17,973 nucleotides of DNA, taken from assembly GCA_030609605.1 (NCBI GenBank), contig JAUWBY010000018.1, forward strand, positions 1-17,973. The letters run 5' to 3'. The notes under the pieces were generated by a model. It was not told where the DNA came from. It searched no databases and saw only the letters and a list, made by a program, of their open reading frames with translations. Below, one piece after another: positions 15,604-17,973 of the stretch. This DNA comes from Candidatus Eiseniibacteriota bacterium (GTDB lineage: Bacteria > Joyebacterota > Joyebacteria > Joyebacterales > Joyebacteraceae). How positions within the stretch are numbered: position 1 is the stretch's first letter; each line of letters opens with the position of its first letter. A program made the position numbers and the translations under genes.

Positions 15604-15996
15604 TTGAACAAGAAGGATATCAAGCACTTCCAGGAGAGGCTCATTGAGGAGCGGGTGAAACTCCTGAAGGAGCTGGGATACTTCGAGGACAAGATCTTCA
15701 ATGAGTCTCAGCGCAATGCAGCGGGCGATCTGTCCGCCTATTCCGTTCACATGGCGGACCAGGCGAGCGACGCACAGGAGCGGGAGAAGGCATATCAGAT
15801 GGCTTCATCCGAGGGACGCTTGCTCTATCACATCGATGAGGCTCTGGCACGCATCGCTGACGCGACGTACGGCAAATGCATGGTGTGCGAAAAGGCCATC
15901 AAGAAGCCGCGACTCGAGGTTGTCCCGCACGCTCGCCTGTGCATAGAGTGCAAGAAGGCGGAGGAGAATGGGGACCTCGATCACGACAAGGAGTAG
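15604..15996 (+). CDS. DksA/TraR-type C4 zinc-finger protein
   Basis: A 131-codon frame (130 residues from TTG) for a coiled-coil protein with a TraR/DksA zinc finger: C92/C95 (GKCMVC) and C113/C116 (LCIEC). The N-terminal half is helical and charged (residues 2-30 and 50-80), with SVHMADQASDAQERE where DksA has its acidic tip motif. Relatives bind the RNA polymerase secondary channel and change transcription, often with ppGpp; some in this gene neighbourhood (ylyA/yteA type) are less well studied. Start TTG 15604 follows an excellent ribosome site GGAGGTGAT five bases away; the ATG at 15599 is out of frame. It lies 31 bases after ileS and overlaps or nearly touches lspA. Confidence 0.88.
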   Translation: MNKKDIKHFQERLIEERVKLLKELGYFEDKIFNESQRNAAGDLSAYSVHMADQASDAQEREKAYQMASSEGRLLYHIDEALARIADATYGKCMVCEKAIKKPRLEVVPHARLCIECKKAEENGDLDHDKE

Positions 15997-16570
15997 ATCC
16001 GCCGAGAATGCGGCGAGTCCTCCCAGCGTCGATGAGGGAGGTGGGCTCATCACAGACGCAGCGGGCAGACAGACAAGGCGCACATCGGTCATGTTTCTGA
16101 TCGCCGCCGTCATTGTCATGCTTGACCAGGTCATCAAAGCGATCGTTGTCTACTCGATGCGCATGGGGGCTTCAATTGATATCCTGGGCTCGGTCGTACG
16201 CCTCACGAGAACGCAGAACTCAGGGGCCGCCTTCGGTCTGTTCAAGGATGGGCGCATCGCGTTCATCATCGTCTCCGCCGCAGCCTCGATCGCTATTATC
16301 CTCTTCAGACGCGAGATTGCGAGAATGCGGCAGTGGGAGCGGGCATCGTTCGGCCTCATCCTGGGCGGCGCAATCGGAAACCTGATCGATCGGATCCGGG
16401 TCGGCTCGGTTGTGGATTTCCTTGACATCGGTATCGATTCGCTCCGCTGGCCGGCTTTCAATGCCGCCGACAGCGCAATAACCATCGGCGTCACGATTCT
16501 AGCTTTCCATCTCATCTTCTTGGCGCATCCACAGTCTGAATCAGCACCGGAAGACAACCGGGAGAGCTGA
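15968..16570 (+). CDS. lspA: Lipoprotein signal peptidase (signal peptidase II)
   Basis: An inner-membrane aspartic protease that removes signal peptides from prolipoproteins after lipid attachment. Four hydrophobic segments and the family motifs are present: LDQVIKAIV, TQNSGAAFGLF, GNLIDR (D141) and FNAADSAI (D168); the two Asp are the catalytic pair. The ATG at 15968, with GGAGGAG directly upstream inside the dksA-type gene, gives 200 residues with a 41-residue polar N-terminal extension and a 29-base overlap. The in-frame ATG at 16091 gives 159 residues, the usual length, but has only a weak AAGG upstream. No other start exists between them, so either is possible. The stop overlaps the next ATG (TGATG). 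Confidence 0.9.
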   Translation: MGTSITTRSRSAENAASPPSVDEGGGLITDAAGRQTRRTSVMFLIAAVIVMLDQVIKAIVVYSMRMGASIDILGSVVRLTRTQNSGAAFGLFKDGRIAFIIVSAAASIAIILFRREIARMRQWERASFGLILGGAIGNLIDRIRVGSVVDFLDIGIDSLRWPAFNAADSAITIGVTILAFHLIFLAHPQSESAPEDNRES

Positions 16571-17961
16571 TGCAAAGACGCATCGTATTGATAGTTCCCG
16601 GTGATGCTCCTTCTGACAGGCTGGATCATTACATCGGAACGCATACCCCCGACATGTCCCGCACCAGGGCCAAGGATATCATATCGTCCGGCTTCGTGAC
16701 GCTGAACGGTAAGGTGGTGAAGCCGTCCGACACCGTCGTCCCGGGAGATCGGATCGAGGTTGATGTCCCTGAGCTGGAGCACCTATCGGCAGCGCCCGAG
16801 GACATCCCACTCGACATCTGCTACGAAGATGAACACCTGCTCGTCATCAACAAGCTCGCGGGCATGGTTGTGCATCCTGCTCCCGGTTCGTACTCGGGTA
16901 CACTCGTAAACGCGCTGGTTGGTCGCGGTGTCCGGCTGTCCTCGGTAGGTGGGAGTCTCCGGCCGGGCATCGTTCACCGTCTCGATCGCTATACGTCGGG
17001 GCTCATCATCGTGGCGAAGACGAACGAGTCGCATCGCAGGCTGACCGCCATGTTTGAGGCCAGGGAGATCCGGAAGACCTACCTGGCACTCACGTGGGGC
17101 GTCATGGAGGAAAGCGCGGGTACGATCGCCGAGCCGATCGGAAGGCGCCGGTCCGACAGGAAACGCATGGGTGTCGTGTCGGACGGGCGCCCCGCGATAA
17201 CCGAATGGCGCGTGCGCGAGCAGTTTCCTTACGCTGCGTTCATAGAGATCGACCTCAAGACCGGCAGGACACATCAGATTCGTGTTCACATGTCGCACAT
17301 CCATCGTCCGGTTATCGGTGATGCCGACTACGGGGGTGTCCGCCCGTCATTCGGGGACGTCCCACCGCACTACCGTCGTCAGGCGAAGCGGACAAACGAT
17401 CGAGCAACTCACCAGGCTCTCTTCGCACGCCGTCTTGAGTTCACACACCCGATGACGGAAGCTCGCGTTGAATTTGCGGCTCCGATGCCCGACGGCTTTG
17501 CACACCTCCTTGCTCTTCTTCGCCACCCCGAGGGCGAGACCGGCCGGGTACTCGGCATCGACCCGGGAGAGGTGCGCATCGGGGTCGCCCTGAGTGACGA
17601 GAACAGATCTCTCGCGGCATCTCTCGATACGCTGGAAGGGCTCGGTGATTCCGCCGCGGCGAGGCATATAGGCGATCTTGCCGAAGAGCACGGGGTCGAC
17701 ACGATCGTTGTGGGCTACCCCATCCGCATGGACGGAAGCATCGGGCATCGGGCGATGCGCTCAAGGGAACTCGCGGTGAGACTGGAAGACACAAGCCGCT
17801 GTCGAATCGTGCTCCATGACGAGCGTCTCTCGAGTGCCGAGGCCGAGCGTGTGATGAAGGAGAAGGGGGAGCGGAAGCGGGGGAGGAAGGGCAGGGTCGA
17901 TCAGATTGCAGCGTCGATAATTCTGCAGGGCTATCTTGATGCGCAAACGATACAGAGGTGA
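16570..17961 (+). CDS. RluD-type pseudouridine synthase fused to RuvX/YqgF
   Basis: A 463-residue fusion. Residues 1 to about 322 are a complete RluA/RluD-family pseudouridine synthase: S4 RNA-binding domain (about 15-75), catalytic D139 in HRLDRYTSG, and KTYLALTWG and RTHQIRVHMSHI segments. Residues about 325-463 are a complete RuvX/YqgF protein, an RNase H-fold nuclease tied to 16S rRNA 5'-end maturation and once proposed as a Holliday-junction resolvase: GIDPGEVRIGVAL (D331), VVGYPIRMDGS, HDERLSSAEA (E418) and D444 in VDQIAASIIL. All acidic catalytic residues are kept. The frame is continuous, with no stop or start codon with a ribosome site at the join. Both parts concern rRNA, which makes a shared role in ribosome maturation plausible. 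The start overlaps the lspA stop, so translation is probably coupled. Confidence 0.9.
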   Translation: MQRRIVLIVPGDAPSDRLDHYIGTHTPDMSRTRAKDIISSGFVTLNGKVVKPSDTVVPGDRIEVDVPELEHLSAAPEDIPLDICYEDEHLLVINKLAGMVVHPAPGSYSGTLVNALVGRGVRLSSVGGSLRPGIVHRLDRYTSGLIIVAKTNESHRRLTAMFEAREIRKTYLALTWGVMEESAGTIAEPIGRRRSDRKRMGVVSDGRPAITEWRVREQFPYAAFIEIDLKTGRTHQIRVHMSHIHRPVIGDADYGGVRPSFGDVPPHYRRQAKRTNDRATHQALFARRLEFTHPMTEARVEFAAPMPDGFAHLLALLRHPEGETGRVLGIDPGEVRIGVALSDENRSLAASLDTLEGLGDSAAARHIGDLAEEHGVDTIVVGYPIRMDGSIGHRAMRSRELAVRLEDTSRCRIVLHDERLSSAEAERVMKEKGERKRGRKGRVDQIAASIILQGYLDAQTIQR

Positions 17962-17973
17962 CAAACCACGCCT

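Noticed and set aside
1..17973. CRISPR array, IS element, toxin-antitoxin or defence island
   Set aside because: No regularly spaced repeats, transposase/integrase motifs or recognisable defence proteins are present.

Overview
The window is an ordinary-looking bacterial chromosome segment. It is GC-rich, densely coded and mostly on the + strand. There is no CRISPR array, IS element, integrase, rRNA or tRNA. The mix of genes resembles an uncultured Gram-negative lineage of the FCB/candidate-phylum kind: CapK-type ligase, NapH-like ferredoxin, butyrate kinase, DksA-type protein, LspA, and a small secreted protein with an odd C-terminal tail. This placement is an inference from gene content and style; no marker fixes the phylum.

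Left block (1-4885): the end of a surface-polysaccharide cluster. It holds a CapK/PaaK-like adenylate-forming ligase cut by the window edge, a two-domain oxidoreductase (MDR dehydrogenase fused to Gfo/Idh/MocA), and a GT4 glycosyltransferase. Abutting the glycosyltransferase is a redox/metal pair (4886-6047): a NapH/NosR-like membrane protein with two 4Fe-4S clusters, and a membrane-anchored HMA-like protein with one cysteine.

Middle (6048-7594): ssrA (tmRNA) with a near-consensus sigma70 promoter, a strong hairpin after it, and a convergent gene for a small secreted protein. An intergenic region follows with two divergent near-consensus promoters. One serves the secreted protein. The other serves a YtnP-like metallo-beta-lactamase-fold hydrolase.

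Right block (7595-17961): a same-strand run of housekeeping genes: YtnP-like hydrolase, butyrate kinase, thymidine kinase, then yggS, yggT, a purine nucleoside phosphorylase homologue, ileS, a dksA/traR-type gene, lspA, and an in-frame RluD-RuvX fusion. The yggS-yggT-...-ileS-dksA-lspA-rluD order matches the conserved ylmE-ylmG-divIVA-ileS-ylyA-lspA-ylyB neighbourhood of other bacteria, with the phosphorylase gene where divIVA/ylmH usually sits.

I found no convincing new multi-gene defence or mobile system. The points most worth checking are the RluD-RuvX fusion, the unusual tmRNA tag ending in cysteine, the altered base pocket of the phosphorylase homologue, the ferredoxin/one-Cys HMA pair, and the C-terminal tail of the secreted protein.
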